64,000 nt of DNA from Effrenium voratum. Taxonomy: Eukaryota; Sar; Dinophyceae; Suessiales; Symbiodiniaceae. The first letter of the stretch is position 1. Every line of letters begins with the position of its first letter. Position numbers and translations under genes: made by a program. The notes beneath the pieces are model-generated. The model was not told the DNA's origin. It saw only the letters and a program-made list of their open reading frames with translations, and searched no databases. Positions 10,472-22,247 of the stretch are shown here, piece by piece. The DNA lies in assembly GCA_963377175.1 (NCBI GenBank), contig CAUJNA010000466.1, forward strand, positions 84,501 through 148,500, given 5' to 3'.

Positions 10472-12040
10472 AGACCAACGAAAGCAATGCTATTCTAAGC
10501 CAAGCGCAGAAACCAGCGAGCAAACAAAGTCAAACGAAGCAAACCAAGCAAACCGCCCAACTCAACCCAACTAGCCAACGCTTCCCATTCCTCTGGGTCC
10601 GCGGCACTCTTCGGACCTCAGCCATCCCAACTTAGGTTATCACCATGGTTGCAGGGGTAACTGGGGTAACTGGGGAACTGGGGTAACTCGGTTGTTGCAG
10701 GGGTCACTGGGGTCGGTCCCTCTTCTAACCTACTTACTTCGCTGCTGCGGCAAGTTTTCCGCCCTGATTGGCCTTCGACACCAATTAAAAACAGCTTGAC
10801 TTTGAGGCAAAAGCTCAGATACTCCTGCTCACTACATAGGGGGTTGTCGCCCCACTGAACCCGAATCAGGTTGGCACTTGCACCTATCAGTCAGATGTGT
10901 TCTGAATGCGTACTTATTTAACTTTTGTATGAACAGTCGGCTTGTGCGTGGAAATCTCCCATTTGCTTGCTTGCTGCTTGGTACTCAGTTGCCCATTTGC
11001 TCAACCCCAAACTCCATCCAGAAGATCAAAACAAACGCAGACCTGCATGTTCCTTCTCGAAATGGGCCCTTGCTGTGACCAGCGAAAAAGACGGACCGTC
11101 TCGTGCCAAAATGGGGCCCTCTAAAAAACACAAAAAACAGCACGCACAATTTTGGGGTAGCATTTCGGCATTTCCGCCGGCAGAGAATTCCACCGGCGAA
11201 AGCAAGCAACGCTTGGAAAACAAGCAGCCCCAAGCAATCAGCCAAACAGAAGAAGCGGAAAAGAATCCGCCCGACACGTGTTCACCCACGACCGTGCAAC
11301 TGACGGGTCCCTACGCCAACAGGCCTCCGGGTATATCCCAAAAACAGGGGACCCCTTTTTGCATGGTGAAGGGAAACCGAAAGGAGAACCCAACCACCAA
11401 GAGAATCTTGAGACAACACCCGCTCAGAACATCTGATGGCGCAAAAAAAAGGTACCATGTCACGATCTGAGTCCGTGGCGTCATAGCACGGGTCGCTCTG
11501 ACCGTCGCAGTTGCTGTCTCCGGCTGCTTGCGACAAGTTACGTTTTATGTGGCTTGGATTGCTTGATTCTAGTAAAATACAGGATCAAAACAAAGTTGCC
11601 GTGTTTGAAATTGACACTTGTGCTGCTCTGATTCGGTATCCCCTCGGATGGTGCTGTACGGTGGCAGCAAGTTCCCTTGGGGGGTTCGTCGGCTGTGGTC
11701 GGCGCACTTGCTTTATACCAGATATCTGATTTGGAATCTGCTCTCTCCTGTGCCAAAAAGGGCTGAGCAGCGCCAGCGGAATGACGAGTCCTCTTTGACT
11801 TTGATCTTCACATCGCCAGGCTTCGGACAAATCATCTCTTCCTGTAGACTGACGACACCTCTTGCTCCCCAGATTAACATGGAAGCCCAAACGCTCCCTT
11901 GGATTCCATGTTCATTTGCCGAGGAGTAACACAAAGCCGCGTAAGACCAGCAAAATGACGGCACCCTTTTGGGCTTGTTTTGATGGGAAAACGAAAGGGT
12001 CCCTGCCAATTTTGGCGTTGACCCCCTTTTGAACAGACAT

Positions 12041-12156
12041 GGCTATGGGTCAAAATCCCCTACCCCCAGTGAACATCCCAATCCCCACTAAAATAGACCA
12101 AAATGGGTGGTGTACTTACCCCAAAATGGGATCCTATTGGTTTTGATCCACAGCCA
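12041..12156. mobile_element. MITE-like element, family B
   Basis: The left end GGCTATGGGTCAAAA is inverted as TTTTGATCCACAGCC at the right, with the family core CCCCACTAAAATAGACC between them. Confidence 0.8.
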
Positions 12157-12504
12157 TATGTTTGCACGCAGGTAGCAATAGTCGCCTCTCCCACTCCCTT
12201 CCCTTTCCCGGATCTCCACTTGGTCGCCGGTTTCGCTTGAACCCCCTCACTTCAACAACACAGGGCTCTCCTGAACCTTGCTGGTGCGATAGGCAGGGAA
12301 TGAGAAATGACCCTTATAAACCATCCAAGTGGTGGTTTCCTTTAAAGGAATCCCTGGGTTCCCTCAATTTCCTCCTTCCCGAGCGATTTCGCACCCTTCA
12401 TTCGGGAATGCTCGAAACGTGTCATTTCATTTCCTCAGTCCCTACCGATTTCGCAGCCGCAAGAGAAAACACGGCGAAAAGGGGCAAAAGAGTGCTGAGC
12501 ACAT

Positions 12505-12614
12505 AGGTGTCCTTTTAGTGGAAATAGATGGCCCTGGTAGATGATTCAACCACCAGGCAAATCCGGAATCGAAACCCATCCATTTCTCGAGCAAAACAAC
12601 CAAAAGGGACACCT
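12505..12614. mobile_element. MITE-like element, family C (AGGTGTCCTTTT)
   Basis: 110 bp with inverted ends AGGTGTCCTTTT and AAAAGGGACACCT. The interior contains CCTGGTAGATGATT and CGAAACCCATCCATTT. Other copies lie at 21704-21804, 28537-28636 and 57548-57652. Confidence 0.85.
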
Positions 12615-12957
12615 TTGGCTGAGCGTTTCCCCTTCCGCCCTTCGCCTTCCTCTCCGGATCGATCGAAGGGGTTCGGGCAGGCGCACCCAGACTGGGCCTT
12701 CTCCCAAGGCGTTTGCCTGGCTCGACCGTCCGATGAATTCTCCCAAGATGGCTGTGGCTCGGAACTAAATAGGAGGGGTGACGCAGGTTTTGGTCCATGT
12801 TTCCACTCACCAGGGTTCCAGTCTTGTAAATATAGGTCTGTCTTCTTTTTGGACTTGGACCCCAAGCTGAGTTGGTTTCTTGTTCAACCCACCCCAACAA
12901 AAAGGTACCTCTCGCCTCAGGCACGAGCCACCCATCGCTTCCCCCTTTTCGGGGTTT

Positions 12958-13070
12958 GCTCATTTGGCTGTGGCGAATTCAAAAAACCGGTAGGTACCAA
13001 AATGGGTTGCCCGATCGGTAAGTGGACACATGGACCAAAACCTGCGTTTTGGTAACCCCAGCTGTGTTCA
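12958..13070. mobile_element. MITE-like element, family D (GGCTGTGG...CAAAATGGGTTGCC)
   Basis: Shares TTTGGCTGTGG, CAAAATGGGTTGCC, 'ATGGACCAAAACCTGCG' and a closing CAGCTG-like end with copies at 36869-36985 and 54763-54880. Partial relatives lie near 12745-12815, 30498-30620 and 49262-49350. Confidence 0.65.
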
Positions 13071-13139
13071 ATTTTCTGAGTCACACCCAAATTTGAGCCG
13101 AACCAAAGGAAGCGCAACCCACAGCGCCAGGCCCACAGC

Positions 13140-13208
13140 CCGCAGCTGGCGCCTCTTCTTGGGGAAGGGCTCGTGCAGCGGCTTCTCTTTGGCCCCGGGC
13201 CCATAGCC
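13140..13208 (-). CDS. unknown protein exon, basic
   Basis: 23 codons with GYGPGAKEKPLHEPFPKKRR. The acceptor is GTGCCAG and the donor GCTGTG. The stop codon must be in a later exon that I did not find. Confidence 0.6.
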
Positions 13209-16200
13209 CTGGCACCGGGCCGGCCATTCGGGGCGGAGTTGTCAGAGCTGGACTCCGCCCTTCGAAAACATGGGCTGGGATCCGGGCATGATGCCCGGAT
13301 CCAGAAAGGCAGACTGATTCCTTCAATCCTTCAGTCTCGAAATAAATCGTTAAGTTCCAACTTGGCCCCAGGGCCACTGTACATGGAACCAAGCCTTCCC
13401 CACAAAATCGCCTGGAGCTCCCAAAACCCCTTCGCCATCATTTTCGGGCCAGCAGCAACTTGACCCACTTTTCGGCCCAGGTGTTAAGCGCTGGAGCCAA
13501 CCTGAACAAGTCGCCATGGAAACACTGGGAAAACCACAGGAACCCCCCCTTCCAACTTTCTAGCTGATTTCATCCTCCTCGGTAGCATGTCTGCCCCCTC
13601 CCCGCCTTGCCATCGATGATGTCGTAGCCTCTGCGCCTCTGCTCCTGGGCTCGCGCGCGGGCAGCCGAAAACATCTGACCCCTCTCCTGTGTCCCAAAGC
13701 CCCCGCGGCGTTGATTTCAGTTTGAGACTTTTAGCGACGAAACGAAGGAGACCCCGAGGCTTGATTCAGGTGTAGCCACTCAACGGGGGCTCGGAGTGGC
13801 TCAAGCCAGCCAGGCCACGTTTCGGCGGGCCGAAACGAGCCTTGCAAAGAAGCTTCGCTGGGCCAGCGGTCCATGCGACAACTCCTCCAGGTTGCAAACC
13901 CCAAAATCCAAATCGGTTAGCCCCCAGTTTTCACATCAACCAATCCAACCACGAAAATCCCCACCAACGTGGGTGCTGAATTCACCGAAAGCCCCCCAAA
14001 ATGGGATCCCAGGACGGTTTTGACCACCACAGCCAGATGAGGTTTCGGAGCACGGGCACCCTCATCGCCAAGAGCTTGCAGCATCCCAGGGTCCTTGGAA
14101 TGCACTGTCCACCCCAAATGGAGGATTAGGACCAAGTGGCAACCTTGGCGAACTCCAAAAAGCCTCGCCAGTCCCAACGCATCACCCAAATTCAGCAACC
14201 ACCACCGAAAAAAGGCCCGAATCCTCCCGCAACCCCGGCAAAAAGCATATGGACCAGCTCTTCCATAACATCGACCAACTCCTCCTCCCACCGGGGAAAA
14301 AAAAAAGATGGCTGGCTTTTTGCCTTCGGGCGAATTTTCTTTGCCTCAGCTTCCGTCCCCTAAAAATATCATCGGCGACCGGGACCGATTCCTCGTAGCG
14401 CTCCGGCGCCACACGGTTCAGCAGCCGGGCCTGACGTTCCCGGGGGGGAAGTAGAGCCAAGCCACTGAAAGGCACCTGGAGAGTAGCTGGGTGTGCAATA
14501 GAACTCGGTCCTCCAGGTTTCTGTTTTGTCGATTTCAGTAGGTTGGAACCCTCCCCCAAAAAAAGAAACAATAAAAGGGCACCTAAGCTGGGGGATTTTA
14601 GAGAAGGTCCAAACAAAGCAATCAAATAACAAGTCCCGAATTGTTGGCTTCGATTTGCTGGGAAGCTAAAAGATGATGGTCGAGTTGGCACCCAGATATT
14701 CACTTGGAGTGGCTATTTGCACGTCAGGGCTTCTGATTTCATCCATGGCTTCCCTGTCCACGGACGAAAATGCCACAGACCCTTCCACATGCCACAGGCT
14801 CTTCTTCCCTCAAAATGGGCTCCACAGACCCTTCCACATGCCACAGGGTCTTATTCCCCCAAAAGTTGGTGGTTTCCTTTCCGGACCATTTGCATCCAAT
14901 TTTCCACATGGGAAGATGGACCCGCCAGGTGTGAATTCTTCCCTTCGGTTTCCCCCCCTCCCCCATCGGCTGGACGGAGCCCTTCTGTGGGCTTCCTCCC
15001 AAGCGGAGACGAATTTTCGCCCAACCGTCGCTGCGCCAAAGTCCGGCTCTCCCAAAAGCAGTCCTTGGCTTTGGCCTGGGCGTTTTGTTGGGCCTTCTGA
15101 AAAAAAAGGAAGGAACAAAGCACCTGGCGGATCTCCGGGATTTCGCCATTGTTGGAAGCGACGAGCCCCAAAAAAGCCCCGGCCGGTGTTGGCTCTTCCG
15201 GCGCCTCCCGGATGTGGTCGCCCTTGATGTCCTGCGAAAGCCGACGCCGTGTAATTAGATTTTAGAGGCGAGAAGCACCTGGGCGCAAATCTTGAAAACG
15301 GTCCCGGACCCTTCGGTCCACAAACCCTTCGGTCCACAAGCGCCTATGTTACAAACAAACCAACACCAGTTTGAAGTCGCTTGTAAACGGAATGGATCAC
15401 CATCCCTTTCTGCAGATGTGCGAATCCCCGAGGATGAATGACATTGAAGGACAAGGTCAAGTAAAGAGCCGTTTCTTTCCCATGCCTCATATTGGGATTT
15501 ACATGTGGTTGTCTTTGTTCTGTTCGTTTTGTATCGGATGCGTCCGGATTGCTTGTTTGCTGAGTGGGCGTTCCCGCTCCACTGAGATATAAAATCCGGT
15601 TCCATTATCCCAAAAGGACACCGACTTGTCATGTCCGGCGGCTCTATTCACTTGTGTGTGTTTTTCGGGTCCAGAGCGGATGTCTTCTTCTTCAAAGGCA
15701 TCGGAATCATGGAGTTTAAAAACAAAACAAAAATACTTCGCTTCGAGCAATCCCCACCCTCCACACTCACAAGCTTACGACCGTTACAACAAATTATTCC
15801 GCATCCTGGAGACTTCGACTCCAAATTCAAATCGGCCCTTTTGGACAGTAAGCAAAACCATACTGGCGAGCTGCTCTGGCGGGATATTGGCGGGATCCAC
15901 TGGCGAATACTGGCGAGCCACGGATACTCGGCAGGATCCACCGGCAAGGGATCAGCGGGATACTTGGCGGGATCCACTGGCAGGCTGCTCTGGTGGGATG
16001 CTGGCGAGCTACTCTGGCGGGATCCACTGGTGAGCTAGTGGATACTCGGCGGGATCCATTGGCGAGCCGCTCTGGCGGGATACTCGGCGGGATCACTGGC
16101 AAGCCGCTCTGGCGGGATACTCGGCGGGATCACCTGACGAGCAGCTCTGGCGGGATACTGGGCGGGATCCACTAGCCAGCTGCTCTGGCACGATACTCGG

Positions 16201-19200
16201 CGGGATCCACTGGCGAGCCGCTACTGGCGAGCTCTGGCGGGATACTCGGCGGGATCCACTGGCGAGCCGCGCTGGCGGGATACTGGGCGGGATCCACTGG
16301 CGAGCCGCTCTGGCGGGATACTGGGCGGGATCCACTGGTGAGCAGCTCTGGCGGGATACTCGGCGGGATCCACTGGCGAACTGCTCTGGCGGGATACTGG
16401 GTGGGGGCGTGGTGTAGAAGCATCGCAAACGCGGATTCCAACATAAAATCTAACAACCCCTTCCTGTCGGGTGGGGAAAAAAAACGCGGAGCTTCCACCA
16501 CCCTCCTCTCAACTGCTCTTTGGTTTCCCCAGCCTGATGGACACCCCTGCCTGTTCCCAACTTCTCCAAACCCACTGGCTTCCCCTCCCACGAAAACGGG
16601 GCCGGCTCAATCCCCAAGGGCGCTGTTCCTATGGGTTTCTCAACCGACCCCAAAAAAAGCAAAAGGGGAAAAGCCGTTTTGGACTCCCTTGTTTAAAGCT
16701 TGAAAGGGCACACCCAGAGTTTTGGAGTTCTCCCGCTTCAGGGTGCTTTGCTTCCACCAGAATCAAAAACCCTCCCGAAAGTTCCCTTTGCTCAAAACTT
16801 GTCGCACGTCCTGGGCATGGAAGTTGTGGTCCACGATGTAGCGGTTCCTAGCGGCGCGAAGACGAGATGCGATCCGCTGTTTCTGTGTGTGTGTGTGTCC
16901 TCGGGAAAGGGGGGGGCATCCCTCGGCTTTCAAGGCAAAACCATCCTGCCTTACGGAAACCACCGGAAATGGCATGACACCGGAAAACCACCGGCGTTGG
17001 TCCTCTTGCAAGCCCGGGAGGCTCCGCAAGGGTACCGGTGTTGCTCGTCAAGCCATTTGAGCCGCGATCAAAATGTCCTGCCCCGGCCTGCGACAACAAA
17101 GCGGTGGATTCTGCTCCCCAACTTGTTTTGTCTCCAAACTGAGTCCCATTGTGACAGGGAATCAGCAGTTTTGCGAATAAACCAAGAGCTCTCCCAAAAA
17201 GAAAAGCACATCTAGGATGGTTCCTCAAACCAAGTCTTGGGTTCCCAAAAAGCCGCCCCGGTTCCGCGGGCCGGTTACGGAGGCTCAAAATAGTGGCACG
17301 TCCACAGGTGGGCTTCCAGGTAACATGATCTAGTTGGCATCCAGAGCAACAAGTCTCAAGCTCTGATCCGTCTGTTGCCCCCAAAAAGCCAAAAAAAAAA
17401 GGGGAAAAACAGAAGAAAAAAAACGGCCCAGCCCACCGTTGGACCTTCCCCGCGCCCTCCCGGCCGCGCCTGTGCCGCGCGTTCCGCTCCTCCGCCATGG
17501 TGTCGAAGAGCCGCAGCATCTCCGAGTCGTAGGTCTGGCGGAGATCGCGAGTCGAGTCGGCCGATTTCGGGTTCCGCGGCCGAGTTGCAACTTGCAACAC
17601 ACGCGTCCGCCCAATAAACAGGCAGGCGGGCGTGCAGGCAAGTGAGTGGAACACCACTTAAAGCTTGTTGGAGGTCCAAAACACGGGAAAATTGCGCAAA
17701 GGAGTGGCTAGCGGACATCTGGCTTGTGTTCTGCTTGCTGAATTTCAGACATGTTCGACATTCAAAAGGAGAGCCAACAGGACACCATCCCTGTGGCTGG
17801 ATGTCACTTTAAATTTGGATTTCCTTGGCCTCTCGCAGAGAGTGGCAACCTGAAACCCCATGTTCCCACAATGCATCCGCCGTGGAAGAGATTCGCGGAC
17901 ACAAGGGCGCTCCAGCCCGCCAAACCCCGCAACTGTGTAACTGCCATGTCGTTGTTTGTTCAAATGAAAAGACTAAAACCCAACCCCCTTTCCCCGAGCA
18001 TAGTCTGAAACAGGCCCTTCCAACCTGAAGCTACCCGCTTCTTCCCCAACCTTCCGCTTTAGCCCTCCGCACGTCCGCACGCGCCCAGCCGCGTCGCACT
18101 GGTGCGACGCGACTCGCACGCGCCTCGTGGGACACGATGCCGTAAGCTGCCGTCTCCCGGCCCTGCGAGCTACGAAAAGGCGGCGAAAATGGCGGCCTCG
18201 GTGAAAAAAGTATGGCTCGGAATGTCTTTGCCCTTGAAAGGTGAAAAGGGGCACCCCATGAGAAATTAAGACCCCGAGAAGTTCGCTAGAGTTTGCCAGA
18301 CCGAGTCGATTCGGTGCGAGGAAAACAAAAGGGGGAGGACCAAACGGAAAACGGAGGCTGCGAAACAGAGCAGTGGGTGTTGAACCTTCGGTTTCTCCTG
18401 CGGAACAACTGAAAATCGGGCTGCCCGTTTTGCTGAGACGAGTCCACTTTGGCTCCGACCTTTGGAGACAGAAGCTTATTATCCAAGATGCAAACCGGCC
18501 GAAGAAATCTGGTACTGATGATACGCGAATGCACTCCATTTGCTTCATTCGTGGAGCCCCCCAAATGAAGCTTCCTCCACACATCCAGGTTTTTGGGATG
18601 GCTCCACGTTCTGCAGAGTCGATGCCCCAATTTCTTCAAGTGCCCAGGGGGTCCCCAACAAAAAATGAGCAGTCCCGCAGAGCGTTTGTCTTTGCCTCAA
18701 CTTTTACGAGCTTCGCCGTCGCGGTTCCTTCTTGGACACCCCTTCCAAGACCGTGCCTTTGTGGCTCCCCCTTCAGAACCCGCACCACTCTGAGAAAAAC
18801 AAATGCCTGTTGTCCGAAGCGGCGATCACGTGGTGGTGGTTTTTTCAAGGCGACGGTCATTTTTTGTGCCATAGGACATCCTGCCCATCGTTCGCGTCTG
18901 CCTTGTAGGCGGGAGGATACTTGGCATCGCCCCGCATGTTGATCTCGACCTGCCGCAAACGCCAAAAGAACAAAATGCAACTCGCAGCCGGGCGATCGCC
19001 GCGCTCACCGGACACTTCGCGAAACCACCCCCCGTTTCCTTCAGGGGCCGAACCTGGATCTCTCTCCCTCTCGGCTGGGGCTCCCGCTTGAGATCCCGAG
19101 ACCGCTTTCTTGGGGCTTGGTCGTTTTTTTTGAAAGCTGACCTGGTGTCCCGAAGGGCGTCCATGTCAAACAATCGCCAAAAGGGTGCAAAGCCAAAAAG

Positions 19201-22200
19201 AAAGCCACCGACAAAAAAATATGTCCAAAAACTTTACAACCACCTTTAAAAAAAAGAAGAAGCCACCTTACAAACTAAGCCGCGCAAAAAACGCCGGCAA
19301 ATGCCCAAAACCAGGTTCTTTACCAAAAGTAACCCACGGCGTCCCCCGTTTCTCCACCGAATAAGCGCCGCGAAAGCGCCTCCCGGGCGGCGTCGATGCT
19401 CCGCATGCGCTGCTCGTGCAAGGGGTCCGCGAAGGTCCCGGCGACCTGATGATCGTTGGATTTCTCGTTTTTTTTTAGTTGGCCATTTCTTTTTTTGTTG
19501 GCCAAGAAAGGAACCCAAAAAGGGACCCCAAAAAGCTGGTCATTCAAGGTCTTTTTTTGGGTTGCCTATTCTTGAACCAGAAACTGCTTTCTTTTCTGTC
19601 ATTCAACCGCTGTGTGAGCCGCTTGAATGCGTCCGAAGTTGGCATGAAAGGCAACCCAAAGAGTTCCCTACTAGGTGATTCTCATGTCCACGCGCTAGAC
19701 ATCGCCGCCGCCTTTGGTTCCGGCACTTCTCTTGGAAAGGCGTGCCTTCAAAGTGAACCCGGCGAGTCCCAGCGATCTCCATAGGTAACCAACCATTTTC
19801 CTCTTAAGGGTGGTCAGTGAAGGGAAACCAGGTCCCAGTTGCCCCTGTTCATAGTAGAAGAACCAGCCATGTGACGTTTTTTGGATTTTCAACGTTGGTT
19901 CCCTTGGTTGCCTGCTGTACAGGGCATGGAATCACCGGGGAAAGCAACAGGAAAACCGAAATCGGTTTTGGGGGACCTGGACCTTTTGGACAGAAGGACT
20001 AAGGCCTCGCAAAGATTGTTGCGCAAAAGGGATCCGTTGGTGTGTTGGTGTAGGGGGGTCTTCCAGTTGCTTGCCTTCCAGCAAATCGATTTCCCTGTGT
20101 GAAACCAAGGGACTTCTTTGCAAACTTCAAAGGAAGATGGCTTCCGAAGTGGCCTCTCTGGGAAAGCAGACACACACACACAGCATCGTTTTACCCATTT
20201 GGGTGTGTCTTTACCCCTTTTTAGGTTGGTGTTAAAGGGAGACCAAAGGGAAACCACCCACGACACACACCCAGTTGTAGGCACCCAAGGCCAATTTGAG
20301 CTCCTGGTCGAAAGTTTATTTAAGCCAGCAGCGCTTCCGGCTCTGGCCACAGTCCCTGAAACTGATCAAGGTTTGCTGGCTGAAAGGGAAAGAGCAAACC
20401 CAACAAGGTTCTTTACCAGGTGATTCCCATGTCCACTTGGTAGACCATTCCAGTGCCCTTTTGGGTTGGAAAATCGCGGCCGCCTTGGTTCCAGTACCCG
20501 GGAATCAATACATGCGAAAGGTGGTTGCTCTGGCGGCTGGTGCTTCAAGGGAAACCTCCCAAAAACCAGAATGGTGGTGTTCCTTTAAACAACCAACAAC
20601 AGGGGTTCCAACTCCAAAACAAGACGAGCCATGTGCGAACAGTTGAAAAGGTAAGCTTTCTGTTGGCGCGCTTTTTGGGCGATCTGCTTTGTAAAAGGGC
20701 TGAGTCTCCATTTCCCCAGGAGATCCACGCCTGAAGGATGGCGTGCAATACAACCAACGTATTTGGATGTGCGCTCCTTCGAGGGTTCACTTTTTAGACG
20801 GGTTTAAAGGATGAGACAAAGCAAAACCACGACTTCGTTCCCCTATTTGACGCATACCCAATTGCCAGTGGCCAGTCCAATTTGAACGGAGCATACACTT
20901 GCAAGCATTTTGGAGGTTCGAGGTCCCAGTTTGGACTGTGCAACGAAAAACAGAGCTCTCAAGCAAACCCGAGGTCTAGAAAATGGCTTGAAGGGGCGTC
21001 CATTCAAATTCAAAGCTCAAGACGACTTTCCGTAGGATAAGGGAAAAAGATTTGACTTTGAAGCTCAGGCATTTCTGTTTGGCAAGGGGGAAAGAAGAGC
21101 AGCTCCATCTTTATTCTTAGCACAAAACCCATCTAACCAGTGGCTTACCCGAATCTATGTCCCACCAAACTCACCGATCAAAGGAACACCCCATGGCCCT
21201 ACCTTTCTGGAGCCAGGTGGAACCCACTCAAATGGCCCGCTTCGGCCCCCGGCCGGGTCAAAGGCATTGACCTTCATGTGCTTCTCAGTGGCCTCTCAAT
21301 GCGACACACGAGGCTCCCTAAAGGTTTCCCCGAGAGAAGGTGTCACTGGTTTTGCTACGTGTCCCTATGTGTCTCGGTGTTTCCCTATGTTTTCAGGTTA
21401 CAACTTCCCCTTACGCATGGGTGTGGCTCATCTATTTTGGAGGCGAAAGGTACCCCAACTTGTTGGGGTGGTTTTTGGAGAGAGAGAGAGAGAGAAGACA
21501 AAAAAAGAAGAAAAAAGAAGAAGAAGAAGAAAACAAGAAACATAGAAAAAACAAAAAAAGAAAAAGCAAAAAGCAAAAAGCAAAAAGCAAAAAACCGAAA
21601 TGTGGCCATGTCGGGGGTTCCGACTCATCTGAACTCATTCCCGGCAACTCCGCTGAGGCTCATGGGCTCGGGGGCCAAACCTGGGCCCTCCAAGCCCCCA
21701 TTTTGGACCTTTTAGGGGAAATGGATGGGTTTCCCTGGTAGATGATTAAACCACATAAACCAGGGCCATGTATTTTTCCACCAAAACAACCAAGAAGGAC
21801 ACCTGACCTTAAGCATCTAAAACACAGAAAAAAACTATCTGGGTTGGCGTCCCAGTGACACTTCGCGCGACCGCCAATCAGAAAACACCTCCAACGCCCA
21901 AACTTGGCATGTTTTCACTCAGGACCCCGCCGCAAGTGAGCAGAAATGGGCTCTCAAAATTTCCAGCTTCCCTTTGCACCTTCCCACAGGCGGCATTTGT
22001 TTCCTCCCCCACTCCAAACCCACCACACACCCCTTCAAACCAATCACGTGCAATACCTTCAACACCCCGAACCTCCCAGCCCAAGCTGAAGCTCTCTTTC
22101 TTGCGCGGCATTAACCAGAGAGACCCCGGCACATCTTGTGCCGACGGACGCCTGACTCGACCTACTGAGACACGCCTGCGATAGGCGCCGCGCCGTTTCG

Positions 22201-22247
22201 CGTGCGCAGCGCGGCGTCAGATGCCCGGAAGGCAAGCCGTGAGCCAT
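13140..22247 (-). CDS. conserved-looking unknown protein, nine-exon model
   Basis: Locus entry; join of 22194-22247, 19380-19445, 18902-18949, 18124-18162, 17481-17534, 15205-15231, 14377-14430, 13606-13644 and 13140-13208 (150 codons), starting with ATG. All exons can be read as whole codons, AG at the acceptor and GC at the donor. The joined protein is charged and helical and then basic, with landmarks LHEQRMRSIDAARE, YPPAYK, GRETAAYGIVSHE, MLRLFDTMAEERN, ERYEESVPV, RRRGYDIIDG and GAKEKPLHEPFPKK. I see no signal peptide, membrane span or named catalytic motif. The style resembles small conserved flagellar or cytoskeletal proteins of protists, but this is only an impression. The stop codon and any missing micro-exons were not found. 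Confidence 0.6.
13606..13644 (-). CDS. unknown protein exon (RGYDIIDG)
   Basis: 13 codons: EQRRRGYDIIDGK. The acceptor is GCCCAG and the donor GCGGGG. An earlier GC (GATG|GCAAGG) is possible but would leave phase 1. Confidence 0.65.
13898..14038. mobile_element. MITE-like element, family B, diverged
   Basis: Contains AAATCGGTTAGCCCCCAG, CCCCACCAACGTGGGTG and the right end GGTTTTGACCACCACAGCCA. The left terminus is degraded. Confidence 0.6.
14377..14430 (-). CDS. unknown protein exon
   Basis: 18 codons: ARLLNRVAPERYEESVPV. The acceptor is CGTCAG and the donor GCCGAT. Confidence 0.65.
15205..15231 (-). CDS. unknown protein 27-base micro-exon
   Basis: DIKGDHIRE. The acceptor is TCGCAG and the donor GCGCCG. 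The frame stays open for another 21 codons to a GTGCTT donor, giving a longer alternative. Confidence 0.5.
15232..17480. other. intron with a large tandem array, about 2.2 kb
   Basis: The 38-bp array at about 15860-16405 dominates. No other coding signal. Confidence 0.6.
15860..16405. repeat. tandem array of a ~38-bp unit, about 14 copies
   Basis: The unit contains CTCTGGCGGGATACTCGGCG and GGATCCACTGGCGAGC. Copies vary in length and in the words ACTCGG/ACTGGG. It lies inside an intron of the unknown-protein gene. Confidence 0.9.
17481..17534 (-). CDS. unknown protein exon
   Basis: 18 codons: TYDSEMLRLFDTMAEERN, an amphipathic helix. A second GC donor 11 bases further on (at 17470) would add ARH and change the phase. 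Confidence 0.65.
18124..18162 (-). CDS. unknown protein exon
   Basis: 13 codons: GRETAAYGIVSHE. The acceptor is TCGCAG and the donor GCGCGT. Confidence 0.6.
18902..18949 (-). CDS. unknown protein exon
   Basis: 16 codons: VEINMRGDAKYPPAYK. The acceptor is GGCAG and the donor GCAGAC. Confidence 0.65.
19380..19445 (-). CDS. unknown protein exon
   Basis: 22 codons: FADPLHEQRMRSIDAARE is helical and charged. The acceptor is CATCAG and the donor GCGCTT. The frame stays open past the donor (to a GTAAAG), so the 3' end could be later. Confidence 0.65.
21477..21600. repeat. purine-rich low-complexity tract
   Basis: GAGA, then AAGAAG, then CAAAAAG repeats. Could form triplex DNA; no other function is evident. 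Confidence 0.8.
21704..21804. mobile_element. MITE-like element, family C, left end eroded
   Basis: The interior CCTGGTAGATGATTAAACCA and the right end AAGGACACCT match the family. The left AGGTGTCC is eroded to GGACCTTTTAGG. Confidence 0.7.
22194..22247 (-). CDS. unknown protein, first exon with ATG
   Basis: 18 codons beginning MAHGLPSGHLTPR and ending RET before a GCGCGG donor. The start context is ACACCATGG. Chosen because it is GC-rich, carries an ATG and ends in phase 0 like the following exon. Confidence 0.5.

Larger units (their letters stand above)
9903..13139. other. gap between the TRM61 model and the upstream gene
   Basis: It should hold the first TRM61 exon and the last exon of the gene to its right; neither was found with confidence. 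It contains a CCGACCTACCAA tandem repeat (about 10433-10471), a family B copy and a family C copy. An acidic cysteine-containing reading frame near 11460-11536 was judged too weak. Confidence 0.5.
19446..22193. other. first intron of the unknown-protein gene, about 2.7 kb
   Basis: It contains a GA/AAG-rich purine tract (about 21477-21600) and a family C element. CTTTTTTGGG-type short repeats are common. No coding seen. Confidence 0.5.

Noticed and set aside
11460..11536. Acidic cysteine frame (DSNCDGQSDPCYDATDSD) resembling a thrombospondin type-3 calcium loop, minus strand
   Set aside because: It lacks acceptor and donor support, is isolated, and has one short match only.
14990..15112. GC-rich island after TTTTTTCAG on the minus strand (EPDFGAATVGRKFVSAWEEA in one frame)
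   Set aside because: Two other frames are also open, and adding it would interrupt the smooth HIRE-ARLLNRV join. Not included as an exon.
16848..17657. Minus-strand open frame of 269 residues
   Set aside because: Only the part at 17481-17534 has coding character; the rest is intron read-through with poly-purine and GT runs.
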